Origin: JALJPB01 sp034111045
GTDB taxonomy: Bacteria; Pseudomonadota; Gammaproteobacteria; Enterobacterales; Alteromonadaceae
Assembly (NCBI GenBank): GCA_034111045.1
Contig: JAWUYA010000061.1
Location: forward strand, 1-56,606
Length of the DNA: 56,606 nucleotides
Direction of reading: 5' to 3'
Positions 9,562-18,750 of the stretch are shown here, piece by piece. How positions within the stretch are numbered: position 1 is the stretch's first letter; every line of letters begins with the position of its first letter. Both the position numbers and the translations under genes were made by a program. The notes under the pieces are model-generated. The model saw only the letters and a program-made list of their open reading frames with translations, had not been told where the DNA came from and ran no database searches.

Positions 9562-10560
9562 CTAATGAATAGGAAAATGCCATTGCTCTACAATACCATC
9601 ACTATTACTAGCAATAATAGCCTTGACACTTTTAGCTTTTGCCATGGTTTGATTATTAGCATTATGGATTGCAACACTTAATACTGATGCTCGACCATGC
9701 TCAATTGATGACTGCCACTGGGCGAGCAATGCGCCATCGGCAACGCGCCATAATTGTAATACTTGTCTTGGTGATCCTGTTAAAAATAAACGCTTGTCTT
9801 CAGAAAAAACAGAATCATTGACTTCCATAAATTTTAAATAAGTATCTAGTTCGGCAATGAGTTCGCCTGTTTGTAAATTCCAAAATGTGCGATCTTTAAC
9901 CGCATCAATACTAAAACCGATTAATCCATCTGCACTGATATCAACATGATTAACTCGGGTGGCATGATTAAATTCAAACAGAGTTTCACCTGTTGCTGTA
10001 CGCCATAATTCAGCTTTTTTATCACTTGAGCCAGTAAAAGCAACTTGACCATCTGCAGACAAACTTACGGCGTTAATATCTAAACGATGTTTTTGATAAG
10101 TGATCACCTTATTAGTTTGAGTATCAATAATACTGGCTTTACCACTTCTAAAACCTAATAACAGCCACTGACCATTTTTTGAAACTGAGATGTCGTTGAT
10201 TATATTATTAGCGACTTGCCATTCACCCACTATCTGCAAATTTTCGATGGCATATTTTTTTATTGATACTCTATTAGAAAGGTATAAAAACTTTTTGTTG
10301 TGAGTGATATCGGCTATTTCAATATATTGCGAGTGAGCAGCTGATAAACATTTTGGTTCTCCAGATTGTGGTTTATTTTGCCAAAGACAGACACTATCAT
10401 TATTAACGACAACATTTAACTGACCATCCCCTGATAAAGCGGCAGTCTCTATGATTGATTTACTATGATTACTCTTGTTCACGGCTTCAGAACTATAGAC
10501 TTCTTGTTGACTACAAGCTGATGTTAATAAAAAAACACTCAGTAAAAGCAAAAAATTCAT
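9562..10560 (-). CDS. WD40-repeat-like lipoprotein
   Basis: 332 residues. The N-terminus MNFLLLLSVFLLTSACSQQ is a lipoprotein signal with lipobox TSAC. The mature part shows repeated blades of the WD40/YVTN kind, for example SADGQVAFTGSSDKKAELWR, SADGLIGFSIDAVKDRTFWN and SEDKRLFLTGSPRQVLQLWR, each followed by an A-x-G-x-x-L turn. It should fold as a beta-propeller on the periplasmic side of a membrane and act as a binding scaffold; no catalytic motif is visible. Monocistronic between a convergent and a divergent neighbour. Function unknown. Confidence 0.75.
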   Translation of the reverse strand: MNFLLLLSVFLLTSACSQQEVYSSEAVNKSNHSKSIIETAALSGDGQLNVVVNNDSVCLWQNKPQSGEPKCLSAAHSQYIEIADITHNKKFLYLSNRVSIKKYAIENLQIVGEWQVANNIINDISVSKNGQWLLLGFRSGKASIIDTQTNKVITYQKHRLDINAVSLSADGQVAFTGSSDKKAELWRTATGETLFEFNHATRVNHVDISADGLIGFSIDAVKDRTFWNLQTGELIAELDTYLKFMEVNDSVFSEDKRLFLTGSPRQVLQLWRVADGALLAQWQSSIEHGRASVLSVAIHNANNQTMAKAKSVKAIIASNSDGIVEQWHFPIH

Positions 10561-11007
10561 CGTGTCTTAACTCTTTTTATATTGTGTTTTATTATTAATG
10601 CACTATCTCATACCTTGGCGGCAATAGCTGAATTTTTCTTGGCGTGATGGTCATGAGTACAGTTATAAGCATAATTACAGTAACAATAATCCCGTAAAGG
10701 ACGGTATGCAAAAAACTCGAAAGGAGGGAATAGGTCAGCAGTTGTCAGAAAAATGATACTACTAGCGTTTTTTTATGTCAAAACACTTTCAAATGTAAAT
10801 ATAGTTAACAGCCAGTTCATGGGTGAATTATTTAATAAGGGAGCAATCATATGCTTAGCAAAAGTCAGCGATTTAATGGCTGGGTTTTCCTTACATCTGC
10901 AGGGTAAAGCGTAACAACTTTTAATGAAAAATAGTCCACTATTATATTGTGTCTTAAATCATCAGGCTCAAATAACAGGATATACACTAACACTTTGGAG
11001 AATAACA
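10561..11007. other. divergent intergenic region without a gene
   Basis: This holds the promoters of the WD40-like lipoprotein (leftward) and the DUF3718 gene (rightward). An 18-codon frame at 10851 has an upstream AGGGAG, but it is too short to support. An in-frame upstream start for the DUF3718 gene at 10924 is rejected (see that gene). Confidence 0.4.
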
Positions 11008-11352
11008 ATGACTATTTTAAAAACAACATTACTTACCCTTGCTACATCGTTATCTATATTAGCTGTGAGCTTAACTAGCCAAGCAGCAATGACACCCTAT
11101 ATGGAAAACGCACTGATTGGTGTATGTAAAGCAGCACTCAGTAATAGTGTAGGCAAACTCAATAAAACAACTAAGTCTTACCGCCTTAAAAACAGAACAG
11201 TCGCCTTAAAATTAATGTGTAACGGTGAAGATGTTATTAGTTTTGCGGCAAATCATGGCGCAGATAAAACAGCAGCCAAATTACAAAGAAGTATTGGTCA
11301 TGTAAGTACCACTGAGATTGCTGCAATATCCAAAATAAAAGTAATCTTTTAA
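11008..11352 (+). CDS. DUF3718 domain protein, exported
   Basis: 114 residues from the ATG at 11008. The frame is open from 10924, but the start at 11008 has TTTGGAG seven bases upstream and produces a clean signal peptide, MTILKTTLLTLATSLSILAVSLTSQA. The mature part (PYMENALIGVCKAALSNS, then LKLMCNGEDVISFA) matches the small DUF3718 family of Alteromonadales. It has two conserved Cys that could form a disulfide. Function unknown; periplasmic or secreted. It is followed by a hairpin at 11372-11395. Confidence 0.75.
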   Translation: MTILKTTLLTLATSLSILAVSLTSQAAMTPYMENALIGVCKAALSNSVGKLNKTTKSYRLKNRTVALKLMCNGEDVISFAANHGADKTAAKLQRSIGHVSTTEIAAISKIKVIF

Positions 11353-11371
11353 CCTTATGGTTTAATAAGTG

Positions 11372-11395
11372 CGCTCAAATTAGTGTTCTTGAGCG
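11372..11395 (+). terminator. probable terminator of the DUF3718 gene
   Basis: CGCTCAA at 11372-11378 pairs with TTGAGCG at 11389-11395 over a 10-nt loop, 20 bp after the stop codon. It is followed by TTAAACTTT, a weak U tract. Confidence 0.5.
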
Positions 11396-11845
11396 TTAAA
11401 CTTTACCGTAACAACGTCAGATTAACAGCTACCGTGATGCTCTATATGAAAAAACATCAATAACTTTCAGTCGTTTTATTAATAAGTGCTCCGCTGTTTC
11501 GATGTTTTTTTTATTATTTTTATGGACTATTGTTACTGGAGGGGTGAGAACGCCAAGACTCATCATTACCATCAAAACCAACCACTGTTATATCTTCAGC
11601 TACCTTAGGAGTCATTAAAGTAACTTCTTTATGGAGACTAATGCAATAAGGTCAGTCATTTAAAGCAGAATATTTGGATTAAGGGTTGATCTTAGCGCTT
11701 CTCTAAGGGTGTCAAGGCAGTATGAGGAGGATAGGTTAATTTGTTAACTCAGCCATTATAAAAAAAGATATTACCTAAAGAATATTTTTGTGAATATGCC
11801 TAGCTTGCTTGACTCCTATATTGTAGATAATAATTTTAGCGGCAG
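11396..11845. other. convergent intergenic region without an intact gene
   Basis: No intact gene. A short minus-strand frame near 11524-11625 reads protein-like text (KVAEDITVVGFDGNDESW) between stops, possibly a remnant; the family is not recognised. Confidence 0.3.
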
Positions 11846-12124
11846 TTATTCTTTCAAAGCAGGATAAATGGATCTTAAAAAATTTGTTTCATCATCTGAA
11901 AATTCAAGTTCTACATTATGCCGGTTTTTATTTTTACTTTTCACTTCTTGAATCAATACTTCCATCAACTGCATACAAATATTTAGATAGCATAAGTTAC
12001 CCGGACTATCATCATTAGCCGCATTTTTTAATAAGGCAATATCTATGGGGAACAACTCTTTATTTAAATATTGAGTCATCATATCAAATTCTTGTAATAT
12101 ATTATCTCTAGTGAATTTATCCAT
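11846..12124 (-). CDS. small hypothetical cytoplasmic protein
   Basis: 92 residues from the ATG at 12124, chosen over a TTG six bases upstream because GGAAG precedes the ATG with 6-nt spacing. It has no signal or membrane segment. It is acidic, mixed helical, with a C-terminal ELEFSDDETNFLRSIYPALKE. Codon use and the balanced composition look genuine, but I do not recognise the family. Its neighbours give no hint of function. Confidence 0.5.
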   Translation of the reverse strand: MDKFTRDNILQEFDMMTQYLNKELFPIDIALLKNAANDDSPGNLCYLNICMQLMEVLIQEVKSKNKNRHNVELEFSDDETNFLRSIYPALKE

Positions 12125-12363
12125 TAGCAACTTCCATTTTAGGGGGGCAAAGTAGCCCTGTATCGGTATCCCGTTGATACTTTATATGAATTCCAGGTGC
12201 TTTTTTGACACTACACCTTCTACAATAACGTTGAGGTATTTAATTAACGAGGTTAATAAACGCTTTAAAAATATATTGTCTGAGCCTATTAGTGGCCAGC
12301 GTAGTTCTTTATATAACCTAATCATGCTAATAGTATAGCGTCTAATTTTAGTATTGTTGTTTT
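12125..12363. other. intergenic region without a recognisable gene
   Basis: AT-rich sequence upstream of the small hypothetical gene; nothing else is seen before the palindrome at 12364. Confidence 0.35.
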
Positions 12364-12390
12364 AATTGTTTAAAATTAATTTAAACAATT
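12364..12390. repeat. AT-rich perfect inverted repeat
   Basis: AATTGTTTAAA at 12364-12374 and TTTAAACAATT at 12380-12390 are perfect complements around a 5-nt centre, followed by a further copy of AAACAATT. It is directly downstream of a doubtful leftward frame (12397-12582). It could be a weak terminator or a protein-binding palindrome. Confidence 0.35.
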
Positions 12391-12396
12391 AAACAA

Positions 12397-12582
12397 TTAA
12401 ACATGCTTGTATGCTGTTAATTTTTCAAAGAATTTTTTCAAATAAATTTTTTTAGGGCCTTTGATTATTGAATAAGGCAGCTCGGCGTTAATATACACCT
12501 CAGGTTTTATCATAAGGGCCTCTCTGCAGGATACTACTATTACGTCACCCCCAAGACGACTGCTGAAATTTATTGTATCCAA
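12397..12582 (-). CDS. doubtful small ORF, 61 residues
   Basis: It starts at a TTG (12582) with a GAGGA about 15 bases upstream, which is too far for a good ribosome site. The text (LGGDVIVVSCREALMIKPEV, ending KKFFEKLTAYKHV) is protein-like and could be real or a fragment of a longer lost gene. No family recognised. Confidence 0.25.
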   Translation of the reverse strand: MDTINFSSRLGGDVIVVSCREALMIKPEVYINAELPYSIIKGPKKIYLKKFFEKLTAYKHV

Positions 12583-12682
12583 AGTATAGATTAATCATCC
12601 TCAATGTTATCTGGGGTATCTGCTGAGATGATTACGGCCCTGTGTAATCATACTTTTTCGAGAGAACAATTAGTTTATTTAA

Positions 12683-12755
12683 GTATCACAACTATAATTT
12701 TGTATTCATTATTCAAAGAATATGAATGAAAAATTATAGTTGATTGATGTGATAC
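12683..12755. repeat. long imperfect inverted repeat, about 73 bp
   Basis: The outer arms GTATCACA (12683-12690) and TGTGATAC (12748-12755) are perfect complements. Inner arms ACTATAATTTTGTATTCAT and ATGAATGAAAAATTATAGT pair with few mismatches. It lies 25 bp past the stop of the DUF3300 gene. It may be that gene's 3' structure or a small dispersed element; there is no U tract. Confidence 0.45.
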
Positions 12756-12780
12756 GCATGGTTGTCATTCTTTAATAGCT

Positions 12781-14028
12781 TTATTTTAGGTAATCATCAC
12801 GTCTAGTTTTAGTTGACGACTTTTTATTTTTTGCTCTGTTAACACCTGCTTTAATTTTATGGTTATTGGACGCTTTGTTAGGTGTTGCTGGAGCCCTTCT
12901 TTTATTTGTTTTTGTGTTTTTTTTATACGGTCTCATTTTATCATTCCTAACCGGCTTATTTAACTTTTTATCATAGTGCTGATTATGAGGTCTAAACGTG
13001 TTGCGGTCAGTGTTTTTGCTAATCTCCTTTTTGTTTTTATCACCGGGAATTCGCATCAGTTTCTTGAGTGTTTGACTATGCTTGGTCGTTGAAAAATCAT
13101 TATGGTGAGGTCGGTTTTTTTGTTTATGTTGCTTCGCCTTGTGTTGTATATCTTTTTGGCTGATGATTTTTTGCTGTGATTTACTCACTCGATTGCTTTT
13201 ATAGCGATTTTTTATCTTATTATTGCTATAAGCTACCCCACGGCGATGATGAGGCTGATGGAGCCAACGCTTTGAACCTTGACTACTTACAATACGTTTT
13301 TTTGCTACATAATAGTGTGAATTACGATGATTTATAACCACTAAGTGACGGCTATGCCAGTGAAATGCACTGAAGAAATAGTTAAATGATATATGAACGC
13401 CAGAATGCCAATAATAAGGCTGGTGACCCACATAACGTCTATGGTGCGACCAATAAACTGGTGGGTAATAGGCCCAATTCCAATCACCATAAATTGAACG
13501 GCTATCATAATAGGGTACATACACTATTTCAGGTTGCTTAGGCTTTATAACAATGTTGTTATCCTCATAATTAACGTCCATATTCTCCATTATTGATAAA
13601 TTACCTGCCTTTTCAGCTTTTTTCCTCAGCTTTTGAATACTTATTATTACTCCAGCTTCATCTACAAGAAAGGCATCACCTAATTGATTAGTCCAAGTTA
13701 ATTCATCATTCAATCGCTTTAACACATCAGGAAACGGAAGTAAGGCTTTAACGCTCGGAGCCCAATCTTTATCTGATACCTGATCAAATAATTGTGTTGA
13801 AGATAATTGTTTGTGCAGCATTAACCAACGATGAGCCTCAACAACTTCTATTGGGTAAGTTGACGCCATTAAAATATGACTAAGCAGCGTATCAGGATAT
13901 AAAGCGATAGGGGCTAACAATTGTGCCAATTGACCATCAGCGGACACCGAAGAGAAATCATTCTTTGCTTGACTATTGTGAATATAAAGCATTGCGAAGG
14001 TTAACAGTATGATAATAATTTTTTTCAT
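12781..14028 (-). CDS. DUF3300 family protein with basic C-terminal tail
   Basis: 415 residues. It has the signal peptide MKKIIIILLTFAMLYIHNSQA. The DUF3300 domain (about residues 30-230) shows LLAPIALYPDTLLSHILMAS, the repeated hydrophobic-Trp pattern and IVYVPYYDSRSIYGDWNW. A Trp/Tyr/His-rich patch (WAYYPPVYWSHHRRY) follows. From about residue 240 to the end the tail is dominated by Lys, Arg, His, Asn and Gln with no hydrophobic core, probably disordered and strongly cationic. Exported; function unknown. It could bind polyanions or metals, which is inference only. It is divergent from the chemoreceptor gene. Confidence 0.75.
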   Translation of the reverse strand: MKKIIIILLTFAMLYIHNSQAKNDFSSVSADGQLAQLLAPIALYPDTLLSHILMASTYPIEVVEAHRWLMLHKQLSSTQLFDQVSDKDWAPSVKALLPFPDVLKRLNDELTWTNQLGDAFLVDEAGVIISIQKLRKKAEKAGNLSIMENMDVNYEDNNIVIKPKQPEIVYVPYYDSRSIYGDWNWAYYPPVYWSHHRRYVGHQPYYWHSGVHISFNYFFSAFHWHSRHLVVINHRNSHYYVAKKRIVSSQGSKRWLHQPHHRRGVAYSNNKIKNRYKSNRVSKSQQKIISQKDIQHKAKQHKQKNRPHHNDFSTTKHSQTLKKLMRIPGDKNKKEISKNTDRNTFRPHNQHYDKKLNKPVRNDKMRPYKKNTKTNKRRAPATPNKASNNHKIKAGVNRAKNKKSSTKTRRDDYLK

Positions 14029-14238
14029 CGTTGTTCCAAAAACTAAAAGTGAAAATAATAGGATGGTTAAATTATAAGGTTTGTTAACTGAATATTAGCT
14101 GAACAAACTGATTTCACTGGTTATCAATCAATAAATCCTAAATTCATAAACTAACAGCAATAATTTTTTATATAGGCATTGTTTATGCGCATTAACAATA
14201 TATACTATTCTCCGTTTCTTGTTGTTAATATACAATTA

Positions 14239-14293
14239 ATTGACCCGGTCAATAAGTTGTAATATAAATTAACAAATAAATAACTCGGTCAAT
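14239..14293 (+). promoter_or_regulatory. palindrome plus repeated half-site upstream of the chemoreceptor
   Basis: ATTGAC-CCG-GTCAAT at 14239-14253 is a perfect inverted repeat. Its right half with flank, CGGTCAAT, recurs at 14286-14293, 40 bp later, just upstream of the ribosome site AGGAAG (14319-14324). It may bind a dimeric regulator of the chemoreceptor or of the divergent DUF3300 gene. The remainder of 14029-14330 is AT-rich and without a gene. Confidence 0.35.
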
Positions 14294-14330
14294 CCATCAT
14301 TAATAAATAAATAGAGCTAGGAAGTTTTAT

Positions 14331-16310
14331 ATGAGTTTTTCAGATATCAATTTTAAGAAAAAAATATTTATTTTGTTAGCACTCCCTCTCTTTGGTTTTT
14401 TATGGCTAAGTATGTCTGGAATATATCAAAGTGTTGTAATAACAAATGAGATGAGTCAATTAACTCAACTCACCAAGCTTTCTTTAGCTTATAGTGACTT
14501 AGTGCATGAACTGCAAAAAGAACGGGGAGCTACTGCCGGTTTTCTTGGCTCTAAAGGGACGAAATTTATCGTTGTGTTAAAAAAACAGCGACAAAATACC
14601 GATGATAAAGCTAATGAGGTGACTAATTACTGGCGTAAAAATTCATTTGAACAAGTTGAAATTAAGCAACTACATCAACTGGTAATGCAAATGCTTGACG
14701 ATATTAATAATATCCGCAGAGCCACTGATGAACTATCTATATCATTGGCAAAGGCTATTAGTTATTACACTCAGTTAAATGCAAAGTTGTTGAGTATTTC
14801 AAGCCTTAATGTCGACATTAGCACTAATGCAAATATCACCCAAGCAGCCATTGCTTCTTTTAATTTTCTACAAGGTAAAGAGCGCGCAGGTATTGAGCGC
14901 GCTACTTTAAGTAATGTTTTTTCAATAGACACGTTTGAAAATAGTGTGTTAGCCAAGTTTATTGGCTTAGTCAAAGAGCAACAAACCTTCTTTAAAATGT
15001 TCACTACGTTTGCTACCAGAGAGAATCTAAATTACTACAATGAAGCGTTACAACACCCTTCGGTGAATGAAGTTAACGATATTAGAAATACCGCTATGAG
15101 TAAAAATAGTGAATTTAACATAGATGCTGAGTATTGGTTTTTGCAATCAACATTAAGAATTGGTCAACTTAAAAAGATAGAAAGTCACTTAAGTGCTAAC
15201 TTATTAGCGCTTACAAAAAATATATATGATGATGCTTTTCATGAGCTGTTAGTCAATATTATTTCTAGTTTGATTGTCTTACTACTGTCTGTGAGTGTTA
15301 GCTATTACATAATGTCAGATTTAATGGCTAGGGTTAACGATTTAACTTCAGTGATGAGTGTGGTTAGAGATAAAAGTGATCTTAAGGTTAAAACCACGTT
15401 GCACGGAAATAGCGAGCTAGGTCAAATATCATTAGGATTAAATTCAACCCTCGATAAATTTTCTGGAGCCATTAAGGAAATTGCTAGTTCAAGCTACTCT
15501 CTTGCTTCTGCCGCAGAAGAGACTTCACAAACCTGTGAACATAACGCTCAATCGATGATTGATCAACAAGGTGGTATCGCTCTTATTGCGACCGCTATTG
15601 AAGAGCTATCATCGACAGTTAAAGAGGTAGCTTATAATACTCAAATGACAACGGATTCTGCAAAAGAAGCCGACATCAAAGCCAAAGAAGGCGTTTTGGT
15701 TGTTAAAACGTCTTATCAATCAATTGAAGATTTAGCCAGTGCGATTGATGCTTTAGCTGTTCGGATTACAAGTTTACACGAAAGCAGTAAAAACATTACT
15801 AGTGTTATTGATGTTATTAAATCAGTTGCTGAGCAAACTAATTTACTGGCGTTAAATGCTGCTATTGAAGCGGCTAGAGCTGGTGAGCAAGGTCGTGGCT
15901 TTGCGGTTGTCGCCGATGAAGTTAGAACCCTTGCTCAAAGAACGCAAGAGTCAACGGCCGAAATTGAAAACTTTATTGTTTCTTTACAAACCGAAGCAAA
16001 TGCCGCTTTTAATGTGATAGAAAGTAGCCAAGGAAAAGCAGCTCAATCAGTAAAAGATTCAAAAAAAGTTGAGATTGCATTTCATGATATAATGGACTCG
16101 GTGAGTAATATTTTTTCGATGACCGAACAAATAGCTACAGCAATTGAAGAGCAGTCAGTAGTTACTCAAGACATTGCGCAAAATGTAGTGTCGGTTGAGG
16201 AAAAGTCTATATTATCGACTACAGGAGCTACACAAATTGCAGCAACAGCGAGAGAGCAAACGATGTTAGCGGCATCCTTACAAAATCTTGCTGGGGCTTT
16301 TAAGGTTTAA
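14331..16310 (+). CDS. methyl-accepting chemotaxis protein with NIT sensor domain
   Basis: 659 residues. TM1 is about residues 12-32. A periplasmic all-helical sensor of the NIT (nitrate/nitrite-sensing) type follows, with the hallmark LVHELQKERGATAGFLGSKG. TM2 is about 305-327, then HAMP and a long coiled-coil signalling domain. The hairpin tip is EQTNLLALNAAIEAARAGEQGRGFAVVADEVRTLAQRT, shown here only as the family landmark at about residues 500-540. It transmits ligand binding to CheA/CheW. The nitrate/nitrite ligand is family knowledge, not proven here. No C-terminal CheR-tethering pentapeptide is seen. It ends one base from the convergent PhoQ-like gene. Confidence 0.9.
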   Translation: MSFSDINFKKKIFILLALPLFGFLWLSMSGIYQSVVITNEMSQLTQLTKLSLAYSDLVHELQKERGATAGFLGSKGTKFIVVLKKQRQNTDDKANEVTNYWRKNSFEQVEIKQLHQLVMQMLDDINNIRRATDELSISLAKAISYYTQLNAKLLSISSLNVDISTNANITQAAIASFNFLQGKERAGIERATLSNVFSIDTFENSVLAKFIGLVKEQQTFFKMFTTFATRENLNYYNEALQHPSVNEVNDIRNTAMSKNSEFNIDAEYWFLQSTLRIGQLKKIESHLSANLLALTKNIYDDAFHELLVNIISSLIVLLLSVSVSYYIMSDLMARVNDLTSVMSVVRDKSDLKVKTTLHGNSELGQISLGLNSTLDKFSGAIKEIASSSYSLASAAEETSQTCEHNAQSMIDQQGGIALIATAIEELSSTVKEVAYNTQMTTDSAKEADIKAKEGVLVVKTSYQSIEDLASAIDALAVRITSLHESSKNITSVIDVIKSVAEQTNLLALNAAIEAARAGEQGRGFAVVADEVRTLAQRTQESTAEIENFIVSLQTEANAAFNVIESSQGKAAQSVKDSKKVEIAFHDIMDSVSNIFSMTEQIATAIEEQSVVTQDIAQNVVSVEEKSILSTTGATQIAATAREQTMLAASLQNLAGAFKV

Positions 16311-16311
16311 T

Positions 16312-17688
16312 TCACTTATAGAATATAAGGGTGAACTCAGCACCCGCTAAAGTTGATGAGTTACCAAGGATTAATTGCCCTTGGTAGCTATCAACTAAAT
16401 CTCTTACAATAGCTAAACCTATACCGTGACCTTCTTTATAGGTATCACTTCGTGTGCCACGGTTCAAAATATCAGTTTGTAATTCGGTATTAATTCCTGC
16501 GCCATCATCAGCAACACTTATTGTTAATTGCTTAGCCGGTTGATTTACTGAAATGGCTATGTGCTGTTTGCTTGCTTTACAAGCGTTGTCGATAATATTA
16601 CCCAGTATTTCTAGTAAATCAGCCTCATCGCCTTTAAAACTTGCTTGGCTATCAATAACGCAGTGAAACTCGATGTCTTTGTCAAAATAAATCTTAGTCA
16701 TAGTAGCCATTAATTTATCAACGACAGCTTTAACATTAATGCCAGTGTGCCAAGCAGACTCGCCAGCACTTTGTGCTCGTTTTAATTGATGTACAATAAT
16801 ATTATTAATGAGTTGTAATTGTTCAATCGAGCTCAGTGTTAACTCTTGTTGGCTTTGAATAACCGCTAGTGGCGTTTTAAGACTATGAGCAAGATCTGAT
16901 AAAGCGTTTTTATAACGTTTTCTTTGTTGGCTTTCAGTACGCAATAATAAGTTCAGCTGTTGAGTCACTTGTGCCAATTCTAGGGGGTAAGTATGTTGTA
17001 ACTCGGCTAACTTACCTTGCTCTACTTGAATCATTTCTGATTTTAATACCCTAAGTGGCTGTAAAGTCCAACCTAACCAAATACCCTGTACTAAAAATAA
17101 CAGCGCCATTAAAATTAATAACCAAATCCAAAGTTGTTGCTCAAAGTCATTTACAAGACCAGTAAAGTCATCATAGTTTTTAATGATGTGAACCGACAAT
17201 GGGAACTCTTTGTTATTGCTGTTAAAACTTGCTGAAAAACTAAAAATAAAATGTTTGTTGTCATCAATAATTAAAGTAGAAAAATTACTCTGTCCAACTT
17301 TGGGTAAAGTAGAAATGGTTGGCGAGCCCATGCTAAGTAATGAGTGTGAGTGCCATAATTGACGATATGTTTCATTAAGTTCAGTGTTTAGAACAGTAAT
17401 AATGGCATATAAACCTGATTGAATGACATTAAACTGGTTTTCTAACAGCTGCTCAGGCATAAAAAGGTTGCCATCGTTAACTTCAGCCACGGCAAGTATC
17501 GAATAACTGTAAGCGGTTAATTCTTTTTTGATAGAAGTCACAATTTGTCTTTCAAATGCGTTACTTAAGGTAAAACCAATAATAGGCAGGATAATAAAAG
17601 TCATGAGCAGTGCGCTGACAATCAAACGAAATTTTAGCGAGTTAGATTGCGGATGGTTTATCAAGGTGTGAAATTTTTCTTTTATCAT
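16312..17688 (-). CDS. phoQ: PhoQ-like sensor histidine kinase
   Basis: 458 residues. TM1 (about 23-43) and TM2 (about 187-207) enclose a periplasmic sensor. HAMP and the H-box ALSDLAHSLKTPLAVIQ follow, then the ATPase with N-box EILGNIIDNACKAS, G1 VADDGAGI and G2 GHGIGLAIVRDL. It should autophosphorylate and pass the phosphate to the regulator whose gene overlaps its start by 4 bp. The kinase core and partner suggest the PhoQ family, which senses divalent cations and cationic peptides in enterics. The sensor domain is short of clear acidic clusters, so the signal here is uncertain. Confidence 0.75.
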   Translation of the reverse strand: MIKEKFHTLINHPQSNSLKFRLIVSALLMTFIILPIIGFTLSNAFERQIVTSIKKELTAYSYSILAVAEVNDGNLFMPEQLLENQFNVIQSGLYAIITVLNTELNETYRQLWHSHSLLSMGSPTISTLPKVGQSNFSTLIIDDNKHFIFSFSASFNSNNKEFPLSVHIIKNYDDFTGLVNDFEQQLWIWLLILMALLFLVQGIWLGWTLQPLRVLKSEMIQVEQGKLAELQHTYPLELAQVTQQLNLLLRTESQQRKRYKNALSDLAHSLKTPLAVIQSQQELTLSSIEQLQLINNIIVHQLKRAQSAGESAWHTGINVKAVVDKLMATMTKIYFDKDIEFHCVIDSQASFKGDEADLLEILGNIIDNACKASKQHIAISVNQPAKQLTISVADDGAGINTELQTDILNRGTRSDTYKEGHGIGLAIVRDLVDSYQGQLILGNSSTLAGAEFTLIFYK

Positions 17689-18365
17689 TGGTTATCAATA
17701 ATCTTTAATTGATACCCTAACCCACGGTGTGTTTCGATAAAATTATAGTCGCTATGGGGATCAAGTTTTTTTCGTAATCGGCGTATGAAAACTTCAATCA
17801 CATTTGAGTCTAAATCAAAGTCTTGATCATAAATATGCTCAGTGAGTACTGATTTTGATATGACATCACCCTTATGCAGCATCAAATAAGCCAGTAGTTT
17901 ATACTCTGAGCTACTCAGACTGATGGCCTTGTTATCAACAGTCACTTCAAAATTTTTACTGTTAATTGAAAGTGCACCATTGCTCAATATTGGTTTTGTT
18001 TGACCCACAGAGCGCCTGATCAATGCATTTAATCGAGCCAGTAACTCTTCGTTTTGGAAAGGTTTGGTTAAGTAATCATCAGCACCGGCATCAAGCCCTG
18101 CCACTTTATCTTGCCAGCTGTCTCTAGCGGTTAACACGAGAATAGGATAGTTAATATTTTTTGCTCTTAGCGATTTAATGACGCTGATACCATCAACAAT
18201 AGGTAAGCCAACATCAATAATAGCGGCATCATAACAATATTCTTCGCCTTGATATAAACCCTCTTGACCATTACTGGCGACATCAACACTATAATTGGCT
18301 CTTATTAGGCTTTCTTTAAGATTATTTTGCAGAGCTAAATCATCTTCAACAAGTAATAAACGCAT
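17685..18365 (-). CDS. phoP: PhoP-like OmpR-family response regulator
   Basis: 226 residues. The receiver domain has acidic pocket LVEDD, phospho-acceptor Asp in AAIIDVGLPIVDG and Lys in DYLTKPF. A winged-helix DNA-binding domain follows (SSSEYKLLAYLML, VIEVFIRRLRKKLD, THRGLGYQL). The segment ILVLTARDSWQDKVAGLDAG is very close to E. coli PhoP. It is the middle gene of PepSY-phoP-phoQ, 3 bp after the PepSY gene and overlapping phoQ. It probably binds the direct repeats at 18768-18785 and 18828-18846 and so regulates its own operon and the divergent gene. Confidence 0.85.
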   Translation of the reverse strand: MRLLLVEDDLALQNNLKESLIRANYSVDVASNGQEGLYQGEEYCYDAAIIDVGLPIVDGISVIKSLRAKNINYPILVLTARDSWQDKVAGLDAGADDYLTKPFQNEELLARLNALIRRSVGQTKPILSNGALSINSKNFEVTVDNKAISLSSSEYKLLAYLMLHKGDVISKSVLTEHIYDQDFDLDSNVIEVFIRRLRKKLDPHSDYNFIETHRGLGYQLKIIDNQ

Positions 18366-18368
18366 TTA

Positions 18369-18674
18369 TTAACCTCCCATCACTCGGCCACTTTTTGCGT
18401 CAACTAATACGGAAACAATATGGCCATTTTTTTTAATTAGCTTTACTCTGTAGCCACTGCTGCCATTAACTGTATGTTTATTTACTTTTAAAATCTTGCC
18501 TCCAATACGTCTTTTCACTAGTTTAGCCGCTTGTTGAGCGCTATAAACTTTTAGTGTACTTGTGTTTTTTGCTATTCCTTTTGGTTGTATAAACGTGCCA
18601 CTTTGTGCATGAGTAGTATCACTGAGCACTAACAAAAATAGCAGCGCGATAAACGTTAATAAAACAGTTTTCAT
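18369..18674 (-). CDS. exported PepSY-domain protein
   Basis: 101 residues. It has the signal peptide MKTVLLTFIALLFLLVLSDTTHA, then one PepSY-type domain (AAKLVKRRIGGKILKVNKHT, then YRVKLIKKNGHIVSVLVDAKSGRVMG). PepSY proteins are small periplasmic domains often encoded beside two-component systems, where they may modulate the sensor or inhibit proteases. Its place as first gene of a phoPQ operon suggests it tunes PhoQ, which is inference. Only 3 bp separate it from phoP. Confidence 0.8.
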   Translation of the reverse strand: MKTVLLTFIALLFLLVLSDTTHAQSGTFIQPKGIAKNTSTLKVYSAQQAAKLVKRRIGGKILKVNKHTVNGSSGYRVKLIKKNGHIVSVLVDAKSGRVMGG

Positions 18675-18750
18675 TTACTAAGACCCTCAATCAATCATCA
18701 AAAAACACATCCTAGTGTAAACCCAAGTTAATGGTAAATAAACTCTTGTT

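Noticed and set aside
14240..14252. TTGAC-CCG-GTCAA as an FNR/Dnr site
   Set aside because: FNR-family sites have four bases between half-sites; here there are three.
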